DNA from: Planosporangium thailandense
GTDB taxonomy: Bacteria; Actinomycetota; Actinomycetes; Mycobacteriales; Micromonosporaceae
Length of the DNA: 64,000 nt
Assembly: GCF_011947195.1 (NCBI RefSeq)
Contig: NZ_JAATVY010000003.1
Span: 248,001-312,000 of the forward strand
Reading direction: 5' to 3'
Below the pieces are notes generated by a model. It made no database searches, was not told the origin of the DNA, and saw only the letters and a program-made list of their open reading frames with translations. A program made the position numbers and the translations under genes. Positions 24,835-33,063 of this stretch are shown piece by piece; position 1 is the stretch's first letter; every line of letters starts with the position of its first letter.

Positions 24835-26640
24835 CTACAGCGCGATGTCGAGGCTGAACGTCTCGACCACGCTCTCCCGGTCGGTCCGGAGCGACAGTAG
24901 AAGGTCGCCGGACCGGCCCGTGATCGCGATCGTGGTGGCCGTCTCGCCGTCGCCGGCCCGTACCTCCGCCAGCCGGCACCCGCCGGCCCACGCCGCGGCC
25001 AGCCGCATCAGCCGCGTGAGCTGCTCGCGGTCGACCGAAGGCGCCGTCGTGATCGACGCCGGGAACGACGGCGACGGCTCGTTGAGAGCCGCGACGATCT
25101 CGTCGACCAGTGCGCTGAGCCGGTCGTTCGGCCGGATCGCGGCCGTCACGTTGAACGTCTGGACGCGCGGCGGGTGCTCCGGCGTCAGCCGGATCTCCAC
25201 CCGGACCCTGCCGCCCCGGCCACGCAGCCACCACGCGCAGTGCGCCGGCGAATCGTGTACCGGCTGCTGCCCGTCCTCCGGCTGCAGCGGCCCGACCTGC
25301 TCACGGAGCCGCTCGAGCTGCGCCCGGCGTCGCGACAGCGGCTCGTCGAGCTCGACGTTGTCGGCGAACCAGCGCGCGGCGATGGCGTCGTCCCACTCGG
25401 TCAGCAGGCGCTCCAGGTCCGCGCGCGCCTCCAGCGTCGCCGGCCACGCCGGCTTCCCGTGGGGCACCGGCCCGGCTGGCCGGCCGGTGCGCCGGTCGGC
25501 AGGCCCGTCGGTCCGCCCGTTGCTCCGCCGGTCGCTCCGCCGGTCGAGGAGCGCGGTGAGCATGTCGGTGGCGGCGGTCCGCGCCGCCGCGTACGTGCTG
25601 TTGCCCAGGGCGACCACGCCGATCCCGGTCTCCGGGTGCCAGCGCATGTAGCTGCCGAAGCCCGGGTAGCCGCCGCTGTGCGCGACGAAACGACCGTGCC
25701 GGAGGTCGTCCTCCACCATCAGCCCGTACCCGTAGCTACGTGAGGTCTGCCTGATCACGTCGGCGAACGGCACCGCGTCCGGCAGCAGCGCGTACCCGTG
25801 GTGCGGCTGCTGAAGCTCCCGCCGGCTGGCCCGGTGCAGTGGATGCGAATCATCGTCGTCGTCACGGGCGGGGAACGCGTCGATCATCCCGCCGACCCAC
25901 CGCGCGAGGTCCCGGACGGTGCTGAACAGCCCGCCCATCGGCGCGAAGGCCCCGTACGGTTCGAACGGCACCTCCACCCACTCCTCGTCGACGCGGCGGT
26001 AACCCTGGGCGAGCTCGGCCGGGGGCAGGCCCTCGGGCTCGAACACGGTGCGCTTGAGCCCGAGCGGAACCAGTAAGTGATCAGTCATGAACTCCAGGTA
26101 GGACATCCCGGACGCGGCCGCTACGACCCGGCCGAGGATCGCGTAACCCAGGTTCGAGTACTCGAACCTGGTCCCGGGCGCCCAGGCGAAGCTCACGCCG
26201 CGCCGCAGCAGTTCGGAGAACGCGGGCAGCGGCAGCCCCTGCTGACGGTCGCCCCACGGGTCGTCGGTGGGGAACCCGCCGGTCATCGTCAACAGGTGCC
26301 GGATGGTCAGCGTCGGCGAGTCGGCCGTCGGGCCGTTGCAACCCGGCAGTTCGGGGACGTAGGTCGCCACCGCGTCGTCGAGGCGCAGCGCGCCCCGGTC
26401 GCGCAGCAGCAGTACGGCCGCGGCGGTGAAGCTCTTGGTCATGGACGCGATCCGGAACACCGTGTCGGCGTCCGGTGCGGGGCCGCCGAGTCGCCGCTCA
26501 CCGATACCGCCCGAATGGACCAGCTCACCGCCGGCGATGATCCCGTACGCGATGCCGGGCTGGCCGGCTCGACGCTGGAAGGACTCCATGACGGCCACGG
26601 CCGCCCGGATCTGTGCCTCGGTGAGCTGATCAACACCCAT
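24835..26640 (-). CDS. Class C beta-lactamase-fold serine hydrolase with extra C-terminal domain
   Basis: 601 residues from ATG 26640. The first about 370 residues are a beta-lactamase/penicillin-binding fold: Ser-x-x-Lys in IASMTKSF near residue 67, Tyr-x-Asn in RFEYSNLGYAILG near residue 160, and HSGGYPGFG in place of KTG near residue 325. There is no signal peptide, so it is probably a cytoplasmic esterase or peptidase rather than an antibiotic-resistance enzyme. The remaining about 220 residues (from roughly 380) form an added domain beginning after an Arg/Gly/Pro-rich linker, with DLERLLTEWDDAIAARWFADNV; this domain is not recognised. The next gene downstream is a helical protein of unknown role. 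Confidence 0.85.
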   Translation of the reverse strand: MGVDQLTEAQIRAAVAVMESFQRRAGQPGIAYGIIAGGELVHSGGIGERRLGGPAPDADTVFRIASMTKSFTAAAVLLLRDRGALRLDDAVATYVPELPGCNGPTADSPTLTIRHLLTMTGGFPTDDPWGDRQQGLPLPAFSELLRRGVSFAWAPGTRFEYSNLGYAILGRVVAAASGMSYLEFMTDHLLVPLGLKRTVFEPEGLPPAELAQGYRRVDEEWVEVPFEPYGAFAPMGGLFSTVRDLARWVGGMIDAFPARDDDDDSHPLHRASRRELQQPHHGYALLPDAVPFADVIRQTSRSYGYGLMVEDDLRHGRFVAHSGGYPGFGSYMRWHPETGIGVVALGNSTYAAARTAATDMLTALLDRRSDRRSNGRTDGPADRRTGRPAGPVPHGKPAWPATLEARADLERLLTEWDDAIAARWFADNVELDEPLSRRRAQLERLREQVGPLQPEDGQQPVHDSPAHCAWWLRGRGGRVRVEIRLTPEHPPRVQTFNVTAAIRPNDRLSALVDEIVAALNEPSPSFPASITTAPSVDREQLTRLMRLAAAWAGGCRLAEVRAGDGETATTIAITGRSGDLLLSLRTDRESVVETFSLDIAL

Positions 26641-26701
26641 TGCTACCTCCGTGCTCGCCAGGAGACCGTACCTGGCAGTCCTCCGTCGGTCCGGTCTGCG
26701 A

Positions 26702-27538
26702 TCACTCGCCGCGCTGGCCGCCGGAGCGCGGCGGCCAGAACTGGAACGTCTGCGTGGTGTCGGAGTCACCGGGCTGCCGGGGCAGCGGCATCGGTCGGGT
26801 GGGATCGACCAGCGGCTGGGTGGCGTCCATGGGAATCGGTTGGGTGAGGTCGGCGGGGAACGTCTGCGTGCCGTCCTCGACGCGCGCCCGGCGGGCCCGC
26901 CACACCAGCGCGCCGAGCGCCGCGACACCGGCGAGGAAGAGCAGGATGCCGAACGCGATGATCAGCTGGGAGGTACCGCTCAGGCCCGTGCTGTTCGCCT
27001 TCGCGGCGGTGGCCGCGCCGGTCGGCGCGGTGACCGCCGCCGGTCCCGTCGACTGCGGGTCGAGCGACGGGAGGTCCGTGGGGGTCGCGGCGTCGGGCGT
27101 GGTCGTCGCGTCGGTGGCCGCCGCGGTCGGAGCGGTGGCGCCGGCGACGACGACGTACCGGGTGCGGGCGGCCCGCAGGCCGCTGACGCCGATGACGTGC
27201 GCGCTGGTCCCGTCGTACTGGCCGGGCGGTGGGGTGGCGCGCAGGATCGCGACACAGGCGTCACCGGCCCGGGCCGCCGGGGCCTCGCCGAGTGCCGCGC
27301 CGTCCCACGTGAAGGTGACCTGGTCGGGCGTGCACTGCCGGTTCCGGCCGTGCTTGGGTGGTTGCCACCGCGCGATGGCCGTGAACGCGGCGTCGGGGCT
27401 GCCGTTGTTCGGGCTGACCCCGAGACTCGCCTCGCTGTCGGCGTACGCGGACGGGGCAGCGGCGGTCGTGGCGCCGGCCACGACCAACAGGCTGACTACT
27501 ACCAGGCGGAAAGCACGCACGGGCAGATCCTGCATCAT
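26702..27538 (-). CDS. Surface protein with signal peptide and C-terminal membrane anchor
   Basis: 278 residues from ATG 27538. Signal peptide: basic MMQDLPVRAFR, hydrophobic LVVVSLLVVAGATTAAA, cleavage near SAYADS. The external domain of about 100 residues has two cysteines (RQCTPDQVTFTWDG and AGDACVAIL) that could bond, and looks like an immunoglobulin-like beta domain (VTFTWDGAALGEAPA). A Thr/Ala/Pro-rich stalk follows, then one membrane helix (LIIAFGILLFLAGVAALGALVW, about 193–214) and a cytoplasmic tail with Thr-Gln-rich repeats (TQTF, TQPI, TQPL, TQTF). Function unknown. The upstream neighbour is divergent. Confidence 0.7.
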   Translation of the reverse strand: MMQDLPVRAFRLVVVSLLVVAGATTAAAPSAYADSEASLGVSPNNGSPDAAFTAIARWQPPKHGRNRQCTPDQVTFTWDGAALGEAPAARAGDACVAILRATPPPGQYDGTSAHVIGVSGLRAARTRYVVVAGATAPTAAATDATTTPDAATPTDLPSLDPQSTGPAAVTAPTGAATAAKANSTGLSGTSQLIIAFGILLFLAGVAALGALVWRARRARVEDGTQTFPADLTQPIPMDATQPLVDPTRPMPLPRQPGDSDTTQTFQFWPPRSGGQRGE

Positions 27539-27637
27539 CGACTGCCGTGCGTCGACCGGTGCCGAGCCGTTTTCACGTTGCGTATGTGAGTGATTACGTA
27601 TGCTGGTCTGTCGTACGTGTGTTCTAGGTTGAACGAC

Positions 27638-28456
27638 GTGGATGACCTGGCGGGGGAGGCGCGGCGGCTGCGCCGCGAAGGGCTGTCGGTGCCGCAGATC
27701 CAGGCGCGGCTCGGCGTATCGAAGGAGCGACTGCGGGACTGGCTGCGCGGAGTGCCGCCGCCGGAGTGGACGAGGCGGCCCACGGCAAAGGATGACCTGC
27801 GCGAGCGGGCGTTGGTGTTGCGGGCGCAGGGATGGTCGGTCAACGACCTCGCGCTGGAGTTGGGGATCGCGCGCTCGACCGCCTGGCGGTGGGTGCGGCA
27901 TCTCCCGTTGGATCGGGACTCGGAGCGGGCCAGGCGCAAGCGGGAGCATGCCGCGCTGATGGCCGATGGCCGATGGGAGAGGCATCGCCGGGAGCGCGAC
28001 GAGCGGCATGCGGCGGCGGTTGCGTCGGCGGCGTCCGAGGTCGGCTCATTGTCGGATCGCGAAGTGCTTCTGCTCGGTGCTGCTGTCTACTGGTGTGAGG
28101 GTGCGAAGGGGAAGCCGTGGCGTCCCGCAAGCAAGATCATTTTTACAAACTCCGACCCTGGCCTCATCCGTCTGTTTCTGCGATTCCTGGCCCTGGCGGA
28201 CGTCGATGACGAGCGCATCTGCTTTCGGCTCTACATTCACGAGACTGCCGACGTGGGGGCCGCGGAGCAGTGGTGGATGGATCGGTTGGGCGTGGGCCGC
28301 GAGCGGTTTCAACCCACGTCCCTCAAGAGACACCGGCTGCCCGTCGTTCGCAAGAACACGGGCGCTGCTTACCACGGGTGTATCGCTGTGTCGGTGCGCG
28401 GCTACCGCGACATCTACTGGAGGATCGAGGGTTTGATCGAGGCGATACTTCGGTAG
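27638..28456 (+). CDS. HTH protein with LAGLIDADG-like C-terminal half
   Basis: About 272 residues from GTG 27638. The start is inferred: TAGGTT at 27625–27630 would serve as a –10 box for a leaderless message; the frame is open from 27590. Two helix-turn-helix units lie in the N-terminal third (GLSVPQIQARLGVSKERLRDWL and GWSVNDLALELGIARSTAWRWV). The C-terminal half (LLLGAAVYWCEGAKGKPW…IIFTNSDPGLIRLFLRFL…) looks like the LAGLIDADG endonuclease fold, with the acidic position in YWCEG. I recall many paralogues of this kind in actinomycetes, all uncharacterised. It is followed by tRNA-Gln. Nuclease activity is inference. Confidence 0.65.
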   Translation: MDDLAGEARRLRREGLSVPQIQARLGVSKERLRDWLRGVPPPEWTRRPTAKDDLRERALVLRAQGWSVNDLALELGIARSTAWRWVRHLPLDRDSERARRKREHAALMADGRWERHRRERDERHAAAVASAASEVGSLSDREVLLLGAAVYWCEGAKGKPWRPASKIIFTNSDPGLIRLFLRFLALADVDDERICFRLYIHETADVGAAEQWWMDRLGVGRERFQPTSLKRHRLPVVRKNTGAAYHGCIAVSVRGYRDIYWRIEGLIEAILR

Positions 28457-28521
28457 CCGGTTCTCGCGTGCGCGCCTGATTGCCGGTTAGGTAGTCTTCA
28501 TAGGCTGTGGTTGTTGAGCGA

Positions 28522-28593
28522 TCGGCCGTGGTGAAATAGGCATCACCTTCGCCTTTGGAGCGAATGTTCCAGGTTCGAACCCTGGCGGCCGAG
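28522..28593 (+). tRNA. tRNA-Gln (anticodon UUG)
   Basis: A complete 72-base cloverleaf: acceptor TCGGCCG/CGGCCGA, D arm GTGA…TCAC with the loop AATAGGCA, anticodon stem TTCGC/GCGAA with loop CTTTGGA (anticodon TTG), and T arm CCAGG-TTCGAAC-CCTGG, discriminator G. CCA is not encoded. It reads CAA codons, rare in such GC-rich genomes. Position upstream of glmU is, as I recall, common in actinobacteria. Confidence 0.93.
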
Positions 28594-28891
28594 CTGTCCC
28601 TTTAAGTCCATTTCCTCCGGACGGTTTTTCCGGATGGTTCGTCCGGACGGCCCCTGGCTGCGAGCGTCGCCTCGCAAGCCGTCACCCCGCGCAGGGGGCA
28701 GGTGTGGCATGAACGGATCACGGGCAGCCGACCACAGGGGTGACGTCGACGCCGCGCGGCTGATGAGCTGACAGCCCGGCGGTGAGCTGACGGCCCGGCG
28801 GTGAGCTGACGGCCCGGCGGTCGGGTCTGTTTACGATGAGGTGTCCGATCCCGATCTCCACCGATTCCGATCTCCACGCAAGGAGCAGCAC
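28594..28891. other. 298-bp leader region of glmU
   Basis: No gene seen. A hairpin with arms TCCGGACG and CGTCCGGA (starting near 28616) lies just after the tRNA and may terminate it. Three 19-bp tandem repeats follow, then a possible –10 box (TACGAT, near 28832) and AAGGAG before the glmU GTG. Confidence 0.5.
28765..28821. repeat. Three 19-bp tandem repeats upstream of glmU
   Basis: Unit GAGCTGACGGCCCGGCGGT at 28765, 28784 and 28803; the first differs at one base. They end about 10 bp before the likely glmU promoter. They could be regulator sites spaced nearly two helical turns apart or simple slippage products. Confidence 0.85.
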
Positions 28892-30421
28892 GTGGGCGCT
28901 GGCCAGGCAGACACAGCCCGATCGCGGACGTTGATCGTTCTCGCCGCCGGCGAGGGCAAGCGGATGAAATCCTCACTGCCCAAGGTGCTGCACCCGCTGC
29001 TCGGCCGCTCGGTGCTCGGCCACGTGCTGGCGGCGGCGCGCGAGGGTCTCGGTGACAGCCGGGTCCTGGCGGTCGTGGGGCACGGCGCCGACCAGGTACG
29101 GGCGCACCTCGCCGAGATCGCGCCCGAGGTGCGGTCGGTGCTCCAGTCGGAGCAGCGGGGGACCGGCCACGCGGTACGCATGGTGATGGAGGCGGTGGAC
29201 GAGCTGCGGGGCAGCGTCGTGGTCGTCAACGGCGACTTCCCGCTGGTACGCCCGGCGACGCTGGCCGGGCTGGTCGAGGCGCACGAGGCCGCGGGCGCCG
29301 CGGCGACGATCCTGACCGCCCAGGTGCCCGATCCGACCGGGCTCGGCCGGATCGTCCGCGGCGAGACGGGCGCTGTGGAGCGGATCGTGGAGGAGCGGGA
29401 CGCGGCCCCGGAGGTGCGCGCGATCCACGAGATCAACGCCGGGGCGTACGTGTTCGACGCGGTGACGCTCCGGCAGATGCTGGGCAAGCTGGGCACCGAC
29501 AACGACCAGGGCGAGGAGTACCTCACCGACGTGGTCGGGCTGCTGGTCGCCGACGGGTACCCCGTGCTGGCGCACCAGGCGGTGGACTACACGGAGGTCC
29601 TGGGCTGCAACGACCGGGCGGAGTTGGCGGGGCTGCGGGCTCTGCTCCGGGACCGGATCAACACGGCGTGGATGCGTGCCGGGGTCAGCATCATCGACCC
29701 GGCGACGACCTGGATCGACGTGACGGTCACGCTGGGCCGCGACGCCGTCGTGGAGCCGAACACGCACCTGCGCGGCGCCACGACCGTCGGGGAGAACGCG
29801 GTCGTCGGCCCCGACACGACCGTCGTCGACAGCGTGATCGCTGACGGCGCGACCGTCGTGCGGGCGCACGTGCTGGGCGCCGAGATCGGACCGGGCGCGC
29901 AGGTCGGCCCGTACGCGTACCTGCGTCCCGGTTCCCGGCTGGCGGCGAGCGCCAAGGTCGGCACGTTCGTGGAGACGAAGAAGGCCGACATCGGTGAGGG
30001 CGCGAAGGTGCCGCACCTGTCGTACGTGGGTGACGCGACGATCGGCGAGCACACCAACATCGGCGCGGCGACGGTGTTCGTCAACTACGACGGCGTCAAC
30101 AAGCACCACACGACGATCGGCAGTCACGCCCGCACCGGAGCCGACAACATGTTCGTCGCGCCGGTGACGGTGGGTGATGGCGCGTACACCGCCGCCGGTA
30201 GCGTCATCACCAAGGACGTGCCGGCCGGCGCGCTGGGTGTCAGCCGGGCACAGCAGCGCAACGTCGAGGGCTGGGTCGGTCGCCGGCGCCCCGGCACCGC
30301 GGCGGCTGGGGCGGCTGAGGCGGCGGCAGCGCGGGTCGACGGTGACGCTACGGTTGACAGTGAGCAAAGTCATCCGGAAGCGGCGTCGACCGAGTCCGGG
30401 TCACGTTCCAGCGAAGAATGA
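28892..30421 (+). CDS. glmU: Bifunctional UDP-GlcNAc pyrophosphorylase/GlcN-1-P acetyltransferase
   Basis: 509 residues from GTG 28892, with AAGGAG at a good distance. The N-terminal uridylyltransferase domain has LAAGEGKRMKSSLPKVLHPL, the nucleotide motif, and QRGTGHAV. The C-terminal half is a left-handed beta helix of hexapeptide repeats (VGENAVVGPDTTVVD, IGPGAQVGPYAYLRPGS) with catalytic His in the KVPHLSYVGDATIGEHTNIGA segment. It makes UDP-GlcNAc for peptidoglycan in two steps in the cytosol. A low-complexity tail of about 50 residues at the C-terminus is Ala/Glu/Ser-rich. prs follows after 43 bp. Confidence 0.95.
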   Translation: MGAGQADTARSRTLIVLAAGEGKRMKSSLPKVLHPLLGRSVLGHVLAAAREGLGDSRVLAVVGHGADQVRAHLAEIAPEVRSVLQSEQRGTGHAVRMVMEAVDELRGSVVVVNGDFPLVRPATLAGLVEAHEAAGAAATILTAQVPDPTGLGRIVRGETGAVERIVEERDAAPEVRAIHEINAGAYVFDAVTLRQMLGKLGTDNDQGEEYLTDVVGLLVADGYPVLAHQAVDYTEVLGCNDRAELAGLRALLRDRINTAWMRAGVSIIDPATTWIDVTVTLGRDAVVEPNTHLRGATTVGENAVVGPDTTVVDSVIADGATVVRAHVLGAEIGPGAQVGPYAYLRPGSRLAASAKVGTFVETKKADIGEGAKVPHLSYVGDATIGEHTNIGAATVFVNYDGVNKHHTTIGSHARTGADNMFVAPVTVGDGAYTAAGSVITKDVPAGALGVSRAQQRNVEGWVGRRRPGTAAAGAAEAAAARVDGDATVDSEQSHPEAASTESGSRSSEE

Positions 30422-30464
30422 CGGCGACCTCGACCAGTTCCGACGAGACGGAAGCAGATCGCTG

Positions 30465-31445
30465 ATGGGCAGCATCGTCGCTGATAACCGCAAGTCCCTC
30501 ATGCTTTTCTCCGGTCGCGCGTTCCCGGCTCTCGCCCAGGAGATCGGTTCGGTGCTCGGCGTGGCGCCGACCCCGATGGACGCCTACGACTTCGCCAACG
30601 GGGAGATCTTCGTCCGGTACCGGGAGTCGGTGCGCGGCAGCGACGCGTTCGTGGTGCAGTCGGTCGTGCAGCCCGTCAACAAGTGGCTCATGGAGTCGCT
30701 GATCATGGTGGACGCGCTCAAGCGCGGCTCCGCCAAGCGCATAACGGTCGTCCTGCCGTTCTACCCGTACGCGCGGCAGGACAAGAAGCACCGCGGCCGG
30801 GAGCCGATCTCGGCCCGGCTCGTCGCCGACATGTTCAAGACGGCCGGTGCCGACCGGATCCTGACGGTCGACCTGCACACCGCACAGATCCAGGGCTTCT
30901 TCGACGGTCCCGTCGACCACCTGTTCGCCATGAACCTGCTGGCCGACTACGTGGAGGAGAAGTACGCCGGACGGCCGATGACCGTCGTCGCGCCGGACTC
31001 GGGCCGGGTGCGGGTGGCCGAGCGCTGGACCGACCGACTGGGCGGCTGCCCGCTGGCGTTCATCCACAAGACCCGCGACCCGCTCAAGCCCAACCAGGTC
31101 GTGGCGAACCGGGTGGTCGGCGAGGTCGAGGGCCGGATCTGCCTCATCGTCGACGACATGATCGACACCGGTGGCACCATCGCGAAGGCGGCGGAGATCC
31201 TGGTCGACGCGGGGGCCGCGGACGTGGTCGTGGCGGCCACCCACCCGATCCTGTCCGACCCCGCCGTTGAGCGGCTCGCCAGCAGCAAGATCAGCGAGGT
31301 CGTGGTGACCAACACGCTCCCGCTGGCCGACGACAAGCAGCTCGACAAGATCACCGTGCTCTCCATCGCACCGCTGATCGCGCGCGCGATCCGGGAGGTC
31401 TTCGACGACGGCTCGGTGACCACCCTGTTCGGCGGGCTCTCCTGA
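30465..31445 (+). CDS. prs: Ribose-phosphate pyrophosphokinase
   Basis: 326 residues from ATG 30465. The flexible ATP loop YPYARQDKKHRGREPISARL, the metal-binding DLHTAQIQGFF, and the PRPP-binding loop CLIVDDMIDTGGTIAKAAE are all present. It makes PRPP from ribose 5-phosphate and ATP for nucleotide, His and Trp synthesis and, in actinobacteria, for arabinose-type precursors. The pairing with glmU is conserved in the phylum. The gene is followed by a directly repeated element and a long leader before rplY. Confidence 0.95.
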   Translation: MGSIVADNRKSLMLFSGRAFPALAQEIGSVLGVAPTPMDAYDFANGEIFVRYRESVRGSDAFVVQSVVQPVNKWLMESLIMVDALKRGSAKRITVVLPFYPYARQDKKHRGREPISARLVADMFKTAGADRILTVDLHTAQIQGFFDGPVDHLFAMNLLADYVEEKYAGRPMTVVAPDSGRVRVAERWTDRLGGCPLAFIHKTRDPLKPNQVVANRVVGEVEGRICLIVDDMIDTGGTIAKAAEILVDAGAADVVVAATHPILSDPAVERLASSKISEVVVTNTLPLADDKQLDKITVLSIAPLIARAIREVFDDGSVTTLFGGLS

Positions 31446-31451
31446 CCAAGG

Positions 31452-31508
31452 TCCGGTGCGGTGCCGGCGCGATGGGGCCGGGGCTCCGGTGCGGTGCCGG
31501 CGCGATGG
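31452..31508. repeat. Direct repeat after prs
   Basis: Two identical 24-bp copies beginning TCCGGTGCGGTGCC and ending GCGCGATGG start at 31452 and 31485 (period 33). They begin 7 bp after the prs stop. Each copy has a partial inner dyad (CCGG…CCGG). Role unknown. Confidence 0.85.
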
Positions 31509-31714
31509 CCGCCCCGGCGCAGGGCGGCTGAAGGGCTCGGGTAAGCTGGTGCGGTTGCCACGGCGAGGGTGCCCTGCGGGCCGTACGCGTTCCCCACGCG
31601 AGCGATGACCGAGCGGGCACCGTGATCGACGCGGTGCTCCGGGGCCATGCCCTGTGCACCCTTGCCCGAGCACCGCCGCCGCCCGCAGAACAGATCACAA
31701 CAGGAGTACTTTCC
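31509..31714 (+). promoter_or_regulatory. Leader of rplY with possible promoter and hairpin
   Basis: GTAAGCT near 31551 may be a –10 box, which would give a leader of about 155 bases. Within it GGTGCCC (near 31569) can pair with GGGCACC (near 31615), around the sequence GCGGGCCGTACGC. A structured leader of this kind would allow feedback by the ribosomal protein; this is inference. CAGGAG precedes the GTG. Confidence 0.35.
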
Positions 31715-32341
31715 GTGTCCGAGGTCAAGATCAGCGCAGAGCTCCGCACCGAGTTTGGCAAGGGTGGTGCCCGTCGTACCCGCCGGGCCGGCAAGGTGCC
31801 CGCCGTGCTGTACGGTCACGGCGAGAAGCCCCGCCACATCGCCCTGCCCGCGCGGGAGTTCGCCGCCGCCATCCGGCACGGCGGCGCCAACCAGCTCTTC
31901 AACATCGAGATCACCGGCGGCGGCAACGCGCTGGCCCTGCCCAAGGCCATCCAGCGTGACCCGATCCGCGACACCTACGAGCACATCGACCTGCTGGTCG
32001 TACGCCGTGGCGAGAAGGTCACCGTCGACGTGCCGGTCCAGCTGATCGGCGACGCGGCGGCCGGCACCCTGATCGTGCACGAGCACGCCACGCTGAGCGT
32101 GCTCGCCGACGCCACCCGGCTGCCCGAGCACCTCGAGGTCTCCGTCGCGGGCCTGGAGGCCGGCAGCCAGATCACCGCCGGCGACGTGCCCCTGCCGACC
32201 GGTGCCGAGCTCGCGGCCGACCCGGAGCTGATCGTGGCGATCGTGACCGCCGCGCCGACCGCCGAGCAGCTGGGCGCCGAGGCTCCCGCCGAGGCTCCCG
32301 CCGAGGGCGAGGCCGCCGCCGAGGCTCCCGCCGAGGCCTGA
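31715..32341 (+). CDS. rplY: 50S ribosomal protein L25/general stress protein Ctc
   Basis: 208 residues from GTG 31715. The N-terminal L25 domain (about 1–95: [31 protein letters not shown]) binds 5S rRNA, and the C-terminal TL5/Ctc domain ([39 protein letters not shown]) is complete, so it is the long Ctc form. It ends in an Ala/Glu/Pro-rich tail of near-repeats ([11 protein letters not shown]). Order prs–rplY–pth matches other actinobacteria. A palindrome separates it from pth. Confidence 0.93.
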   Translation: MSEVKISAELRTEFGKGGARRTRRAGKVPAVLYGHGEKPRHIALPAREFAAAIRHGGANQLFNIEITGGGNALALPKAIQRDPIRDTYEHIDLLVVRRGEKVTVDVPVQLIGDAAAGTLIVHEHATLSVLADATRLPEHLEVSVAGLEAGSQITAGDVPLPTGAELAADPELIVAIVTAAPTAEQLGAEAPAEAPAEGEAAAEAPAEA

Positions 32342-32364
32342 CCGGCCGCCAGTCCTACTCCTGC

Positions 32365-32417
32365 GCCGATCTCGGCTCCACGTACGGTCGAACTCCGTGC
32401 GTCGAGCCGAGATCGGC
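32365..32417. terminator. Palindrome between rplY and pth
   Basis: Arms GCCGATCTCGGCTC and GAGCCGAGATCGGC are perfect over 14 bp; the centre can extend the stem imperfectly (CACGTACGG with CCGTGCGTC). It lies 23 bp after the rplY stop and ends 18 bp before the pth ATG. It could terminate the L25 message or shield its 3' end. Confidence 0.75.
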
Positions 32418-32435
32418 GTCAGCATATGGAGCGTG

Positions 32436-33032
32436 ATGTCTTCGCAAGCCGCCCCGTGGCTGGTGGTGGGGCTGGGTAATCCCGGCCCGCAGTACGCCGG
32501 CAACCGCCACAACGTCGGGTTCATGGTGGCCGATCTGCTCGCCGACCGGATCGGCGCGCGGTTCTCGCGTAACCGCAAGGTCGTCGCGGACACCGCCGAG
32601 GGCCGCCTGGGCGTCGGGGTCGACGCGCCCCGGCTGGTGCTGGCCAAGCCGCTGACGTACATGAACCTCTCGGGCGGCCCGGTCGCCGGCCTGGCGCAGT
32701 TCTACAAGGTGCCGCCGGCCCAGGTCATCGCCGTCCACGACGAGCTCGACATCCCGTACGGCCAGCTCCGTCTCAAGATCGGCGGCGGTGAGGGCGGTCA
32801 CAACGGGCTGCGCTCGATGTCGCGATCGCTGAGCACCAAGGACTACATCCGAGTACGGTTCGGTATCGGCCGTCCGCCCGGCCGGCAGGATCCCGCGGAC
32901 TTCGTGCTGTCGGATTTCTCCGCAGTGGAGCGCAAGGAGCTGGACTTCCTGGTCGACCGCGCCGCGGACGCCGTGGAAATGGTGGTGCAGCGCGGGCTGG
33001 AGCCGGCCCAGAACCTGTACCACACGAGCTGA
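32436..33032 (+). CDS. pth: Peptidyl-tRNA hydrolase
   Basis: 198 residues from ATG 32436. It has [18 protein letters not shown] with the catalytic His25, then [10 protein letters not shown], then [28 protein letters not shown], all family hallmarks. It releases peptides from peptidyl-tRNA dropped off the ribosome, in the cytosol. The gene is complete at the usual length and is followed 31 bp later by cysQ. Confidence 0.95.
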   Translation: MSSQAAPWLVVGLGNPGPQYAGNRHNVGFMVADLLADRIGARFSRNRKVVADTAEGRLGVGVDAPRLVLAKPLTYMNLSGGPVAGLAQFYKVPPAQVIAVHDELDIPYGQLRLKIGGGEGGHNGLRSMSRSLSTKDYIRVRFGIGRPPGRQDPADFVLSDFSAVERKELDFLVDRAADAVEMVVQRGLEPAQNLYHTS

Positions 33033-33063
33033 CGTCCGCACCGCCCACGCGCGAGAGGGTGAC

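Noticed and set aside
24835-26640. Antibiotic-resistance beta-lactamase
   Set aside because: It has the class C-like fold motifs but no signal peptide, a HSGG in place of KTG and a large extra domain, so hydrolysis of beta-lactams is not supported.
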